This document shows, piece by piece, positions 1 through 9,031 of a stretch of DNA of 64,000 bases. The DNA is from Pseudomonadota bacterium (GTDB lineage: Bacteria; Pseudomonadota; Alphaproteobacteria; Rhizobiales; Rhizobiaceae): positions 1-64,000 of the forward strand of contig JAEWPB010000125.1 in assembly GCA_023399465.1 (NCBI GenBank), written 5' to 3'. Within the stretch, counting starts at the first letter, position 1, and every line of letters begins with the position of its first letter. The notes below the pieces were generated by a model. The model was given only the letters and a program-made list of their open reading frames with translations, was not told the origin of the DNA and did not search any database. The position numbers were made by a program, and so were the translations under genes.

Positions 1-57
1 CCGGCTGCGTTCGGTGGTCGGATATTGCTGGTCGTCCGGTGAAACTTTGTTGGGCAT
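1..57 (-). CDS. possible 5' end of a divergent gene, cut by the window edge
   Basis: An ATG at 57-55 on the minus strand opens a frame of 19 codons (MPNKVSPDDQQYPTTERSR) that runs off the left edge without a stop. A GAGAG stretch about 5 bases upstream could serve as ribosome binding site. MocR-type regulators are often transcribed divergently from the gene they control, which makes a gene here plausible. The stretch is too short to name a product. Confidence 0.3.
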   Translation of the reverse strand, partial: MPNKVSPDDQQYPTTERSR

Positions 58-157
58 CGATGCTCTCGTTTTGGTTGAGCCTCATATTGCCCGCCGGACT
101 GGTATGGCGTAAAATTCCACTTATGAAATTTCAAGCAAACCACTTTGAAAGAATGCC

Positions 158-1585
158 ATGACACCTCAACCACCCGCATGGCTCACCCTCGATCGGCAGG
201 CGGGCGATATCGAGGGCCAGATCTATCGCGGCATGCGCGAACGCATTCTCGCCGGGCAGTTGCCGACCGGCCAGCGCCTCCCCTCCACCCGCGCCTTCGC
301 GACGGCCCTCGGGGTCGCGCGCTCGACGGTCGTCGATGCGTATGATCGGCTGAAGGCGGAAGGCTACATCCAGTCGCAGGGCGGTTCGGCTACCCGCGTC
401 GCCGCATTTGCGCCGCCGGCTTTCCAGGGCCAGGGTCCGACCTCACCAGCAGCAGCCGGACCTCCGCCGAAATTCACCTCCGCGGGCAGGTTCCGGCCCG
501 GCGTTCCCGATGTCGCTGACTTCCCGCATGCCGCATGGGCGCGCTGCCTTGCCGCTCGCAGCCGATCCCTCCGGATGCACGATCTCGGCTATGACGACGC
601 CTGCGGCATTCGGGAGCTGCAAGAAGCAATCCTCGACCACGCGGCGGCAAGGCGCGGCATCCTCGCGCGGCCTGAACAGGTGCTGATCGTACCCTCGACA
701 CGGGCGGCGATCGATCTTCTGTCGCGGGTGTTGCTCCGCCCGGCGGAGCAGGACGGCAATGTCGCCTGGATCGAGGATCCCGGCTATCCGTCCGCCCAGG
801 CGATATTGCGCGACGCGGGCGCGCAGCTCGTTCCGGTTACCTGCGACGCGGCCGGGATCGATGTCGCAGCGGTATCCGGCCCGCCCCCGAAGCTCATCTA
901 CGTCACGCCCTCGCATCAATATCCGACGGGCGTCACCATGAGCCTGCAGCGCCGGATGGCCCTGCTGGAAGTCGCCCGAGCCAATGGCGCAGTGATCATC
1001 GAAGACGACTACGACAGCGAGTTTCAATACGGTTCCCGGCCGATCGCCGCGCTCCAGGGTATCGATCGTGGCGACGTCGTCGCCTATGTCGGCACCTTCG
1101 CCAAGGTACTGGCGCCGGGCTTGCGCGTCGCCTATGCCATCGTCCCGCAATGGCTCCTGCCGGAGGCCTCCATGTTCATCCAGCGACGCGGGGTGGCCGT
1201 GCCGATCCATATCCAGGCGGCACTTGCCGACTTTATCCGAGAGGGGCGCCTGCGCGCCTATCTCAGACAGATGAACGGCGTTTACGCCGAGCGCATGGAG
1301 GCGACCAGTCGGGCGCTGCGCACGCATTGCGGAGACATGCTGGAGGTCGCCGACGCTGGTGGCGGGTTGCAGCTTGCGACCTGGTTTCGGGATCCGGCAA
1401 CGGACGACTGCGCGGCTGCGGAGGCACTGAACGAGACGGCGGAAGGAGTTCAGCCGATGTCGCATTATTATCTGGATGCCCCACGGCCGGGATTGCTGTT
1501 CGGCATTGCGCGAGCATCGCGGACGGAAGTCGACGGCATCTGCGCCAAAATCGGTGGGCGCTTGAGAAACATCCTCCGTCGATGA
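158..1585 (+). CDS. MocR/PdxR-type regulator (GntR HTH plus aminotransferase-like domain)
   Basis: 475 aa. Residues about 10-85 form a GntR-type winged helix (LPSTRAFATALGVARSTVVD, then a QSQGGSATRV wing). Residues about 110-470 form a fold-type I aminotransferase domain. The PLP-binding lysine is K316 in the GTFAKVLAPGLR motif, and the EDDYDSEFQY segment typical of MocR proteins is present. In this family the catalytic-like domain usually senses PLP or an amino compound rather than catalysing transamination. A short divergent frame at 1-57 could be the regulated gene, but it is cut off. The specific effector cannot be read from sequence. A 66-aa frame starting at 145 is out of frame and was discounted. 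Confidence 0.88.
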   Translation: MTPQPPAWLTLDRQAGDIEGQIYRGMRERILAGQLPTGQRLPSTRAFATALGVARSTVVDAYDRLKAEGYIQSQGGSATRVAAFAPPAFQGQGPTSPAAAGPPPKFTSAGRFRPGVPDVADFPHAAWARCLAARSRSLRMHDLGYDDACGIRELQEAILDHAAARRGILARPEQVLIVPSTRAAIDLLSRVLLRPAEQDGNVAWIEDPGYPSAQAILRDAGAQLVPVTCDAAGIDVAAVSGPPPKLIYVTPSHQYPTGVTMSLQRRMALLEVARANGAVIIEDDYDSEFQYGSRPIAALQGIDRGDVVAYVGTFAKVLAPGLRVAYAIVPQWLLPEASMFIQRRGVAVPIHIQAALADFIREGRLRAYLRQMNGVYAERMEATSRALRTHCGDMLEVADAGGGLQLATWFRDPATDDCAAAEALNETAEGVQPMSHYYLDAPRPGLLFGIARASRTEVDGICAKIGGRLRNILRR

Positions 1586-1610
1586 ACCGGAGCTCAGGGC
1601 AAAACAGACC

Positions 1611-2228
1611 TCAGCTCGGACGCTTCCCCGGCCATGCCTGCAAGGCCACATCAACCATGCGACGCAGCAATGCCGTACAGGCACCATCACAGGCTTGCGC
1701 TGACATCCCTTGAACGACAGCGGAGTAGAAGTGGGCGAGCGCTTCCGTGTCGGCAGAGGCCGGCAGGTCGCCATCCTGTACCGCTTGATCGAAACGGTCC
1801 TTCATACAGCGAATTGACGCTTCGCGCCGTCTGCACAGGTCCATCGCGACGGCCTCGTTTTCCTCGGCATGCTGAAGCGCCGCCGTGGAGATCATGCAGC
1901 CACGTGGCTTTTCTGGCTGCGTCACGCCCTCGGCCGCGTCGTACAGGTAGAACGCAAGGGCGTCATAGGCCGATTTCGTGTCCCTCAACGCGGCGACCCG
2001 GCGACTGCTCTCCTGTTCGACATTGTAATCAAGCACCTGGCGGTAGAGCTCTTCCTTGGAGCCGAAGATCGCATACAGGGATGGTGGAGTGATGCCCATG
2101 GCCTTGGTCAGGTCGGCGATGGATGTACCTTCGTATCCGTGCTTCCAGAAAAGTCTGCTGGCGACGGCCAAGCCGGTTTCCCGATCCAGCATTCTCGGCC
2201 TGCCCCGCTTCCTCACCGCATCAGACAT
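1611..2228 (-). CDS. TetR family transcriptional regulator
   Basis: 205 aa, normal for TetR proteins. The N-terminal HTH is clear: GYEGTSIADLTKAMGITPPS followed by LYAIFGSKEELY, at residues about 33-65. The C-terminal half is helical and carries segments seen in the YxaF/LmrA-like C-terminal group (CMISTAALQHAEENEAV). The gene is divergent from the SDR at 2316. The shared 87-bp gap contains a 9-bp inverted repeat on a promoter-like sequence, so the likely role is repression of the SDR and of itself. The inducer is unknown. Confidence 0.88.
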   Translation of the reverse strand: MSDAVRKRGRPRMLDRETGLAVASRLFWKHGYEGTSIADLTKAMGITPPSLYAIFGSKEELYRQVLDYNVEQESSRRVAALRDTKSAYDALAFYLYDAAEGVTQPEKPRGCMISTAALQHAEENEAVAMDLCRRREASIRCMKDRFDQAVQDGDLPASADTEALAHFYSAVVQGMSAQACDGACTALLRRMVDVALQAWPGKRPS

Positions 2229-2242
2229 TTTATAATGATCCC

Positions 2243-2282
2243 TATATTATTCATTGACATCTCCCTAGAGCCAATAATATAT
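2243..2282 (+). promoter_or_regulatory. inverted repeat over a sigma70-like promoter between tetR and the SDR
   Basis: TATATTATT at 2243-2251 and its perfect complement AATAATATA at 2273-2281 form 9-bp arms 21 bp apart. Between and across them lies a promoter-like sequence for the + strand: TTGACA at 2254-2259, a 17-bp spacer, and ATATAT at 2277-2282. The right arm overlaps the -10 region, as expected for an operator of the adjacent TetR protein. Binding itself is inference. Confidence 0.55.
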
Positions 2283-2315
2283 CGACCACTATTAAATCTC
2301 AACGGAGAAAAAAGC

Positions 2316-3089
2316 ATGTCTGGAAGACTGACTGGCAAAGTTGCCCTGATAACTGGAAGCTCAAGCGGAATCGGCCGGGCCGCCGCCCTTGCCTTCGCAG
2401 CAGAAAACGCAGCGTTCATCGGCGTGCATTACGCGCGGAGCACTAACGCGGCACAGGCCGTGGTGCGGGAGATCGAGGCGCTCGGAACAAAAGCCGTCGC
2501 CATCCAGGCAAACCTTGCCGACGGGCGCTCTGCCGTTGAAAATCTGTGGGAGCAGTTCCAGACTGCGGCCACCTCGGCAACAGGTTCTTCATCTCTCGAT
2601 ATCCTCGTCAACAACGCAGGCGTAGCTCCCCCTGCTTCGCTCGCCGAGACGAGCGAGGCCCAATTCGACGAGATATTCACCGTCAACACCAAGGCCACAT
2701 TCTTCCTGATCCAGGCGGCGGCCGAGCACATTCGCACGAACGGCCGCATTATCAACGTCTCTACCGGGTTCACCCGCGTCGCGGCTCCGACGCACCCGGC
2801 CTATGCCGCGTCGAAAGGCGCTATCGAAACATTGACCCTGTCTCTTGCGCCTGAATTTGGCGCTCGGCAAATTACCGTCAACGCGGTCGTGCCAGGCATT
2901 ACCGAAACAGGCATGAACGCATCGTGGATCAACATTCCAGAAGCGCGCGCGCAGGCCGAAGCACTATCTGTGTTCTCACGGCTCGGCCAGCCGGCCGACG
3001 TTGCCGACGTCATCACGTTCCTGGCATCGAACGACGCACGCTGGACCACCGGACAGGTGATCGACGCCACGGGCGGCGCACGCCTGTAA
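2316..3089 (+). CDS. SDR family oxidoreductase
   Basis: 257 aa. A classical short-chain dehydrogenase: nucleotide-binding TGSSSGIGRA near residue 12, the NNAG motif, the catalytic Tyr-Lys in YAASKG, and a C-terminal TGQVIDATGG. The ATG at 2316 is preceded by AACGGAGAAA and starts directly before the Rossmann strand. The same frame is open back to 1869, but that part lies antisense to tetR and has no SDR homology. The gene is transcribed away from the tetR at 1611-2228 and is probably its target. The substrate is not predictable. It resembles the family often annotated as 3-oxoacyl-ACP reductase-like or sugar/alcohol dehydrogenases. Confidence 0.9.
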   Translation: MSGRLTGKVALITGSSSGIGRAAALAFAAENAAFIGVHYARSTNAAQAVVREIEALGTKAVAIQANLADGRSAVENLWEQFQTAATSATGSSSLDILVNNAGVAPPASLAETSEAQFDEIFTVNTKATFFLIQAAAEHIRTNGRIINVSTGFTRVAAPTHPAYAASKGAIETLTLSLAPEFGARQITVNAVVPGITETGMNASWINIPEARAQAEALSVFSRLGQPADVADVITFLASNDARWTTGQVIDATGGARL

Positions 3090-3108
3090 TACGGCCAGAC
3101 CGAGGAAT

Positions 3109-3141
3109 GAACTACGTGATCGCCTTGAGATCACGTAGTTC
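3109..3141. terminator. bidirectional stem-loop between convergent genes
   Basis: GAACTACGTGATC at 3109-3121 is perfectly complementary to GATCACGTAGTTC at 3129-3141, leaving a 7-base loop. It lies between the 3' ends of the SDR and ligD, so it could end transcription from both sides. There is no long T run, so the termination mechanism is uncertain. Confidence 0.6.
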
Positions 3142-3153
3142 GAGCTTCTGCGC

Positions 3154-5646
3154 TCAGGGCAGAGGCCTTGCTTCGCGGAAAAAATCTGCCCAAGGATCCG
3201 ACGTCAGCGCCTGCAGGCGGGTCGGAGCATTGTCGATGGTGAAATAGTCCGGCCCGATGTCATCGGTGAGTTCGTCCCAGCCGATCGGCATCGATACGCT
3301 CGCGCCCGGCCGCGCCCGGGTGGAGTAGGCGCAGACGGCAGTACTGCCGCGAGCGTTTCTGAGATAGTCGATGAAGATGCGGGCATCGCGCTTCGACTTG
3401 GTCGCCGTCGGCAGGTATTTCGACGGTGAATCCTTCGACATCGCTTCAGCGAGTGACTTGGCAAAGGCCTTGACCTGCCGCCACGTGGCCTTCGGCTTCA
3501 GGGGTGTGACCACATGCAGGCCCTTGCCGCCCGACGTCTTGACGAAGGACTCGAGGCCCGCCTTGGCCAGCCGCTCCTTCAGTTCGTTGGCAGCCGCGAC
3601 CATATCCATCCACGAGACGCCCTCGCCGGGATCGAGATCCATGGTGATCATGTCGGGACGTTCCCAGTGCGCGGTCGTCGTACCCCAGGGGTGGATTTCG
3701 AGCACTGCCGACTGCGCCAGCGCGACAAGTCCGTCGAAATCGCCGATCGCCAGCAGCTTTTCGCCGTTCTTGTCCTTGGGGTCGGCAATCTGCTCGATAT
3801 TCGCATTGCTTCCCGACCACGCATGTTTCTGGAAGAAGCGCTGTCCACCAATACCCTCGGGGCAACGCAGCAGCGCCAGCGGCCTGTTGACGACAAACGG
3901 CTCCATGAAGCGCCAGACCTCGGCGTAGTAGTTGACCAGCCCTTCCTTCGTCACCCCCTCGTCCGGCCAGTATATGCGATCGGGATGAGTGAGCTTCACC
4001 GTGGTCTGGGGCAAGGTCACACCTTTGTCGGGTTGAGCGGTTTCAAGCACCACCTGTTTTGCCGGCTTGTCCTCGCGCAAGCCCTTGAAGGAAGCATGAC
4101 GCAGATTGCGGTCGGCCGACCATGCGGTGAACTCGACCTCGGCGACCAGATCGGGCCGGACATAGATCAGGTCGCGTTTTTGCTGCGCATCCAACGGATC
4201 GGCGAAGGGGCTGCGTGCCTGCTTCCGCTTCGAAAGCGCCGCCAGCAGCGCCTCGGCGCCGGCATTGCTGAAACCCGTGCCCACCCGGCCGATATATTTC
4301 AGCTTCGTGCCTTCGTAGACGCCGAGCGCGAGAGAACCGATGGCATTGGCGCTTGCCGTCGACGGGGTATAGCCGCCGATGACCACTTCCTGCCGCTGGT
4401 TGCATTTCGATTTGACCCAGCTTCCGCTGCGTCTCGAGGGATAGGCGCTATCGCGCAGTTTCGAAACGATGCCCTCGAGACCGAGCGTACAGGCATGGGC
4501 GAAGACGCGGCCGCCTTCCTCGTCAAGATGCTCGCTATAGGCAAGCACCGGATCGCTCCCCTTCAGGAGATCGCGGAGAAAGCCCTTGCGCTCGAGCAAG
4601 GAAACCGCCTGCAGGTCGTATCCCTTCACGTAGAGAAGATCGAAACCGTAGTACTTGAAGCGGTCGTTTCGCCCCTCGCTGAGAGCCTGCTGCAAGGCCG
4701 AAAAATCCGAGGCGCCGTTGGCCGCCTCGACCACAATCTCGCCATCGATGATCGCCGCATCGACCGGCAGTTTCTCCAGGGCGGCGACGAGGCTGCCGCC
4801 GAATTTCTCCGTCCAGTCGAGACCGCTGCGGGTCAGGAGCCGCACCGCTCCATGATCGAGATGCGCCTGCATGCGATAGCCGTCGAACTTGATCTCGTGT
4901 ACCCAGCGCTCGCCGGCCGGCGGCTTCGGCTTTGCCTTTGCCAGCGCCGGTGGAACGAAATCGGGCATGGGGGCCTTTCGCGCCGTCCTCGGAAATTCAA
5001 ACTGCTGAAGACGGCCGCCGGGGCGCGAGCGAGCGCTGGCGGGTCTCGCGGGCTGGCCCACGGGCCGGGAGTTCCAGGTGTCGTCGGGATGGCGGGCGAC
5101 GTCCTTCAGGCTGCGACCGGTCTTGGCCGAATTCGGACGCTCCTTGAGGATGTCGCCCGTATGGCGCGCCTCGCCATCCTCGCCCTTGATCAGCAGCCAG
5201 TTCTCCTGGCGCTCGCCCTCCTTCGGCTGCATGCGCACAAGATGCCACCGGCCCTTCAGCTTTTCGCCGTGCAGTTCGAATTCGAGATGGCCCTTCTTCA
5301 GTCCCTTCTCGGGATCATGCACCGGCGTCCATGTGCCCTTGTCCCAGACGATCACCGTACCGCCGCCATACTGTCCCTTCGGTATGACGCCCTCGAAGTC
5401 GCCATAGTCGAGCGGATGATCCTCGACATGGACGGCGAGGCGCTTGTCCTCGGGGTTGAGGCTTGGCCCGCGGGTTACCGCCCAGCTCTTGAGAACGCCA
5501 TCCATCTCGAGACGAAAATCGTAATGCAGCCGCCGGGCATCGTGCTTCTGGATGACGAAACTGGCACCGCTACCCTTGACCGCCTTGCCCCGGGGTTCCG
5601 GCGTCTGCGAAAAATCCCTTTTGGCGTGATAGGTCTCCAGCGCCAT
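3154..5646 (-). CDS. ligD: DNA ligase D (ATP-dependent NHEJ ligase/polymerase)
   Basis: 830 aa, full-length three-domain LigD. The N-terminal 3'-phosphoesterase domain covers residues about 30-160 (QKHDARRLHYDFRLEMDG; HVEDHPLDYGDFEGVIP). The ATP-dependent ligase domain covers about 225-530, with adenylated lysine K253 in EIKFDGYR. The C-terminal primase-polymerase domain covers about 548-825, with metal-binding D670 and D672 in DLDPGEG, and KTSGGKGLHVVTPL. The protein trims, fills and seals double-strand break ends recruited by Ku. It begins 3 bp after the ku stop, so the two form one transcription unit. All catalytic motifs read intact. Confidence 0.96.
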   Translation of the reverse strand: MALETYHAKRDFSQTPEPRGKAVKGSGASFVIQKHDARRLHYDFRLEMDGVLKSWAVTRGPSLNPEDKRLAVHVEDHPLDYGDFEGVIPKGQYGGGTVIVWDKGTWTPVHDPEKGLKKGHLEFELHGEKLKGRWHLVRMQPKEGERQENWLLIKGEDGEARHTGDILKERPNSAKTGRSLKDVARHPDDTWNSRPVGQPARPASARSRPGGRLQQFEFPRTARKAPMPDFVPPALAKAKPKPPAGERWVHEIKFDGYRMQAHLDHGAVRLLTRSGLDWTEKFGGSLVAALEKLPVDAAIIDGEIVVEAANGASDFSALQQALSEGRNDRFKYYGFDLLYVKGYDLQAVSLLERKGFLRDLLKGSDPVLAYSEHLDEEGGRVFAHACTLGLEGIVSKLRDSAYPSRRSGSWVKSKCNQRQEVVIGGYTPSTASANAIGSLALGVYEGTKLKYIGRVGTGFSNAGAEALLAALSKRKQARSPFADPLDAQQKRDLIYVRPDLVAEVEFTAWSADRNLRHASFKGLREDKPAKQVVLETAQPDKGVTLPQTTVKLTHPDRIYWPDEGVTKEGLVNYYAEVWRFMEPFVVNRPLALLRCPEGIGGQRFFQKHAWSGSNANIEQIADPKDKNGEKLLAIGDFDGLVALAQSAVLEIHPWGTTTAHWERPDMITMDLDPGEGVSWMDMVAAANELKERLAKAGLESFVKTSGGKGLHVVTPLKPKATWRQVKAFAKSLAEAMSKDSPSKYLPTATKSKRDARIFIDYLRNARGSTAVCAYSTRARPGASVSMPIGWDELTDDIGPDYFTIDNAPTRLQALTSDPWADFFREARPLP

Positions 5647-5648
5647 CG

Positions 5649-6497
5649 CTACCCAGCCTTCTTACTGTTGCCGGCATTCTTGCGGCCGGGCTTGGCCTTG
5701 TCGGCCGGGCCTTCCGCCTTTGCAGCCATCCCGGCGCTGAGGCGCAGCGCTTCCATCAGATCGACCACCTTGCTTTCGGCCTTGGCCGGTTTCGCCGTGA
5801 TCGCGCGACCCTCCATCTTGGCCTTGACCAGATCGACAAGCGCCGCCTCGTAACGATCCTCGTAGCGGGCCGGATCGAAACTGCCCTTCCTGGTTGCGAT
5901 GATATGCCCGGCAAGCTCGATCATCTCGTCCGTCAGCGTCAGTTCCGGTATCTCCTTGAAGACGCTGGCTGCGGACCGCACCTCGTATTCATAGGCAAGC
6001 ATTGTCGCGATCAGGCGCTTTTCGTGGGCACGGATCAGCAGGGTCCGGTATTTGCGGAACAGCACCGCATGGGCGATCGCCACGCTGTTCGTCGTCTCCA
6101 TGCTGTTCATCATCACCGCGAGCACCTCGCGTTCATCGGGATCGGTCGCGACCAGATAATAGGGCCTCTCGAAGTAGATCTTGTCGATTTCGTCGAGCGG
6201 GATGAAGCCCTCGACCGCCATCGTCTTGTCGCTCTCCGGCATGATGGCGGCGAGTTCGTCGGCCTCGATCAGGATGTAGTCGCCGCCATCGCGTTGATAG
6301 CCCTTGACCTGATCTTCCTTGCCGACCGGTTTTCCGGTTTCACTGTCGACATATTGCCGCTCGACGCGATTGCCCGTCTTGCGGTTGACGATGTTGAGAG
6401 AGATGTGATCGGCCGACGAAACGGCAGTGTAGAGGCCGACGGGACAGGAGAGCGCCCCGATCGTCAACTGTCCTTTCCAGCTTGCACGAACACCCAT
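5649..6497 (-). CDS. ku: Ku protein, DNA end-binding factor of NHEJ
   Basis: 282 aa from the ATG at 6497, which has AAGGA 6 bases upstream; the frame extends upstream to 6542 but with a poorer start. The Ku core is clear: the N-terminus GVRASWKGQLTIGALSCPVG, and then VERQYVDSETGK, which is typical of bacterial Ku. The C-terminal tail is Lys/Ala/Pro-rich (GPADKAKPGRKNAG), as in other bacterial Ku proteins where it contacts DNA and LigD. Bacterial Ku forms a homodimeric ring on DNA ends. The gene sits immediately upstream of ligD, the standard NHEJ pair. Confidence 0.95.
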   Translation of the reverse strand: MGVRASWKGQLTIGALSCPVGLYTAVSSADHISLNIVNRKTGNRVERQYVDSETGKPVGKEDQVKGYQRDGGDYILIEADELAAIMPESDKTMAVEGFIPLDEIDKIYFERPYYLVATDPDEREVLAVMMNSMETTNSVAIAHAVLFRKYRTLLIRAHEKRLIATMLAYEYEVRSAASVFKEIPELTLTDEMIELAGHIIATRKGSFDPARYEDRYEAALVDLVKAKMEGRAITAKPAKAESKVVDLMEALRLSAGMAAKAEGPADKAKPGRKNAGNSKKAG

Positions 6498-6765
6498 ATG
6501 CCTGTTTCCTTCTTCCGAGGGCGAGGCATGATTCATCTCCACAACAGCCGAGCCCGGCGAAAGTTCCAGCCGGCATATGGTCGACCGAGATCAGCGAGCG
6601 ATTTGCGGCACCACCTGTCGCCGCGATAGCCGGCAACAAACTTGATCCAGCGCAATACATTCGACGCAAAATAACCTAGAATGTCCAATAGGTCGATGCG
6701 GACTGACAATCCGGCCACATGGTCGGTTTCAGCGCCAGCGTTCGCTCAACGTCACAAGGAAGCCA

Positions 6766-7005
6766 ATGACGCCCGCCCGTTTCACACAATGCCTCCTCGC
6801 CCTGCGCTGGACGCCGATCAATCTGGCAAGCGCTCTTCAATGCGATCTGGCCCTCGTCGAGGCGTGGGAAAGCGGCGAGGTCGAGATCCCGGCGGAACTG
6901 GGAACCTGGCTCGACACCTTGGCGAAAACGCACGAAGAGCTTGCAATCCCGACCCGGTATCGCGGCCTCCAGCGTGTGCCAAATCCGGTCAGAGGCGGGC
7001 GCTGA
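6766..7005 (+). CDS. small HTH-like protein, function unknown
   Basis: 79 aa. The ATG at 6766 has AAGGA upstream. The stretch WTPINLASALQCDLALVEAW followed by EIPAELGTWLDTLAKTHEEL resembles a Cro/C1-type helix-turn-helix followed by a helix, as in many small rhizobial proteins of unknown role. It stands alone between ku (divergent) and the LssY-C gene. A longer + frame at 6681-7334 runs through the same DNA with arginine- and proline-rich low-quality sequence and was rejected in favour of this one. Confidence 0.6.
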   Translation: MTPARFTQCLLALRWTPINLASALQCDLALVEAWESGEVEIPAELGTWLDTLAKTHEELAIPTRYRGLQRVPNPVRGGR

Positions 7006-7242
7006 CGCCTGCGGAGCCTGGCTCGGCATCATTTCCGTCGCGGCAGGTTGAAGTGGAGAGGGCGTCATGCCCTGCACTCCTCGCCGGCCCGCTTTCCATT
7101 CAGTGCGGCCCCGCCTCCGAACCCGGTCTCCGGGCCGCAACCGCACCGCCAATTGCATTCTCGGACGCATGGCTATTCCGCCCGTTGAAATCTGCTAATC
7201 TTCTCGCGCTTCCGGCTACACTCGAACCGACGCGAGTTCCCG

Positions 7243-7968
7243 ATGCGCCAACGAACCAGGACCCAAGCGCTGACGCTTGCCTTGTGCGCGCTTATCGCCG
7301 CATACCTCTTCGCCGCCTATCTGCTTGCCCCTGAGATCTGGAGATTTCACGATGACGACGGACGTTCCGACGTCGGAAAGATGGTGACGACCACCCGACA
7401 AGGCATCCCCGGCGACCCGATCAATGTCGGCCTGGTGGGGACGAAGGAACAGCTGCTTCGCGGATTTGCCGCGGCCGATTGGGATCCCGCCGACAAGATC
7501 ACGCTCCGCACCTCCGTCGATATCGGCCTGAGCGTCGTGCTCGACCGGCCCGATCTCGACGCACCGGTTAGCCCGCTGTTGTTCGAGGGCCGCGTCCAGG
7601 ACCTGGCGTTTGAAAAGCCGGTCGGAAGGAGCGCCGACCAACGCAATCACGTCCGCTTCTGGCAGACGCCGCAGACCGGCGAGGACGGTCGGCCGTTGTG
7701 GCTTGGATCGGCAAGCTTCGATCGTGGCGTCGGGCTCAGCCACGATACCGGGCAGATCACCCACCATATCGGCGCCAACATCGACGCAGAACGCGATCTG
7801 GTGATTGCAGACCTCAAGAAGGCGGGGCAAGTTCTCTCGACCTACGAGATCGCGGGGATCGGCGCCACGACCGATGGACGCAATGGCGGCGGCGATCGCT
7901 ATTTTACCGACGGGATGGCGATCGTCGGCGTGCTCGGTAATCCCGCAGTCGCCCCCGCCGCACCTTAG
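7243..7968 (+). CDS. LssY-C domain protein
   Basis: 241 aa. An N-terminal membrane anchor (residues about 10-28, ALTLALCALIAAYLFAAYLL) precedes a soluble domain matching the LssY C-terminal family: NVGLVGTKEQLLRGFAAADW, then HVRFWQ, then ITHHIGANIDAERDLVIADL. In LssY proteins this domain follows a PAP2/DedA-like membrane part; here it is free-standing with one anchor. The biochemical role of the domain is not established. The gene is single, with a convergent SDR downstream. A UspA or phosphatase function is not supported. Confidence 0.75.
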   Translation: MRQRTRTQALTLALCALIAAYLFAAYLLAPEIWRFHDDDGRSDVGKMVTTTRQGIPGDPINVGLVGTKEQLLRGFAAADWDPADKITLRTSVDIGLSVVLDRPDLDAPVSPLLFEGRVQDLAFEKPVGRSADQRNHVRFWQTPQTGEDGRPLWLGSASFDRGVGLSHDTGQITHHIGANIDAERDLVIADLKKAGQVLSTYEIAGIGATTDGRNGGGDRYFTDGMAIVGVLGNPAVAPAAP

Positions 7969-8047
7969 CAGGCGAAATCAGCCGGTCGTGACGAATGTAC
8001 ATCTGAATCGCTGCCGCGAGGCCGTAGTTCCCCGGCGGCGGGGCTTC

Positions 8048-8803
8048 CTAGTGAGCGGTATAGGCGCCATCCACCAGATGATAGCTGCCGGTGATGAAGC
8101 TTGCTTGTTCCGAGAGCAGGAAGCAGACGAGCGCCGACACCTCTTCCGGGGTCCCGCGGCGGCCCATCGGCTGCAACGCCTCCATCCGGCGACTGCTCGC
8201 AATCATCGCGTGTTCGCTCAGCAGCGGCGTTTCTATCCAACCCGGCCCTACCGCGTTGACGCGTATACCGAACCGCGCATATTCGATGGCCGCGACCTTG
8301 GTCAGGCCGATCACGGCGTGCTTGGCCGACGCATAGGCGGCCACGAACGGAAGCCCCGCGGTGCCGAGAACCGAGGACATGTTGACGATGGCGCCACCGC
8401 CGTTCCCGAGCATCGCCGGGATCTGGTATTTCATGCAGTAGAATACGCCGTTGAGATTGACGTTGATCAGCCTGTTCCAGTCCTCGAGCGGGTAATCCGC
8501 TGTCGCCTTCCGCGCGCCGTCGATCCCGGCATTGTTGACCGCCAGATGCAGGCCGCCGCACTTGTCGACGGTATAAGTGACCAGTCTCTCGACGGCTTCG
8601 GCATCAGTGACATCGACGATGAAAGCACGCGCCATGCCGCCGGCCGAGCGGATTTCGGCGGCAACACCCTGCGCGGCCCCTTCATCGACATCTGCAACCA
8701 CCACCACCGCGCCCTCGCCCGCCAGTTGCCGTGCCACGGCGGCCCCGATTCCGGATCCTCCGCCGGTCACGATCGCGACTTTCCCCTCGAGGCCAAGCTT
8801 CAT
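8048..8803 (-). CDS. SDR family oxidoreductase
   Basis: 251 aa from the ATG at 8803, preceded by a strong GGGGGA; an upstream in-frame start at 8833 is less likely. It has TGGGSGIGAAV, NNAG, an NMSSVLG serine strand, catalytic YASAKHAV, and the C-terminal FITGSYHLVDGAYTAH. This is the glucose-1-dehydrogenase/cyclopentanol-dehydrogenase-like style of classical SDR. The gene stands alone and is convergent with the LssY-C gene, so context gives no substrate. Confidence 0.88.
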   Translation of the reverse strand: MKLGLEGKVAIVTGGGSGIGAAVARQLAGEGAVVVVADVDEGAAQGVAAEIRSAGGMARAFIVDVTDAEAVERLVTYTVDKCGGLHLAVNNAGIDGARKATADYPLEDWNRLINVNLNGVFYCMKYQIPAMLGNGGGAIVNMSSVLGTAGLPFVAAYASAKHAVIGLTKVAAIEYARFGIRVNAVGPGWIETPLLSEHAMIASSRRMEALQPMGRRGTPEEVSALVCFLLSEQASFITGSYHLVDGAYTAH

Positions 8804-9031
8804 TATGTCTATCCCCCTCGCTCTTGGGGACACAGTCGAGCAGAGGCAGCCAAACGATGCAAGTCGTTTTGTCAGCGATAGAAATTATCGTGTGTTTACA
8901 ACATCGTCATTGCATTGCGTTGCTTGTCTATAGGCTCATCCGGATATCATCCTATCTGTGATACTTGGATATAATTCGCAGGAATGCTAAATAAGGAAAT
9001 CGCGAAGCCAAACCAACCTTAGCAGGTAGCC

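Noticed and set aside
1869..2315. N-terminal extension of the SDR at 2316
   Set aside because: The extension lies antisense to tetR, has no SDR similarity, and a good start with ribosome binding site is present at 2316.
3514..5853. 779-aa frame antisense to ligD and ku
   Set aside because: It mirrors the codon structure of ligD, whose domains and motifs are complete on the other strand; the antisense translation has no recognisable domain.
6681..7334. 217-aa frame through the small HTH-like gene
   Set aside because: Pro/Arg-rich translation without a fold, overlapping two better-supported genes.
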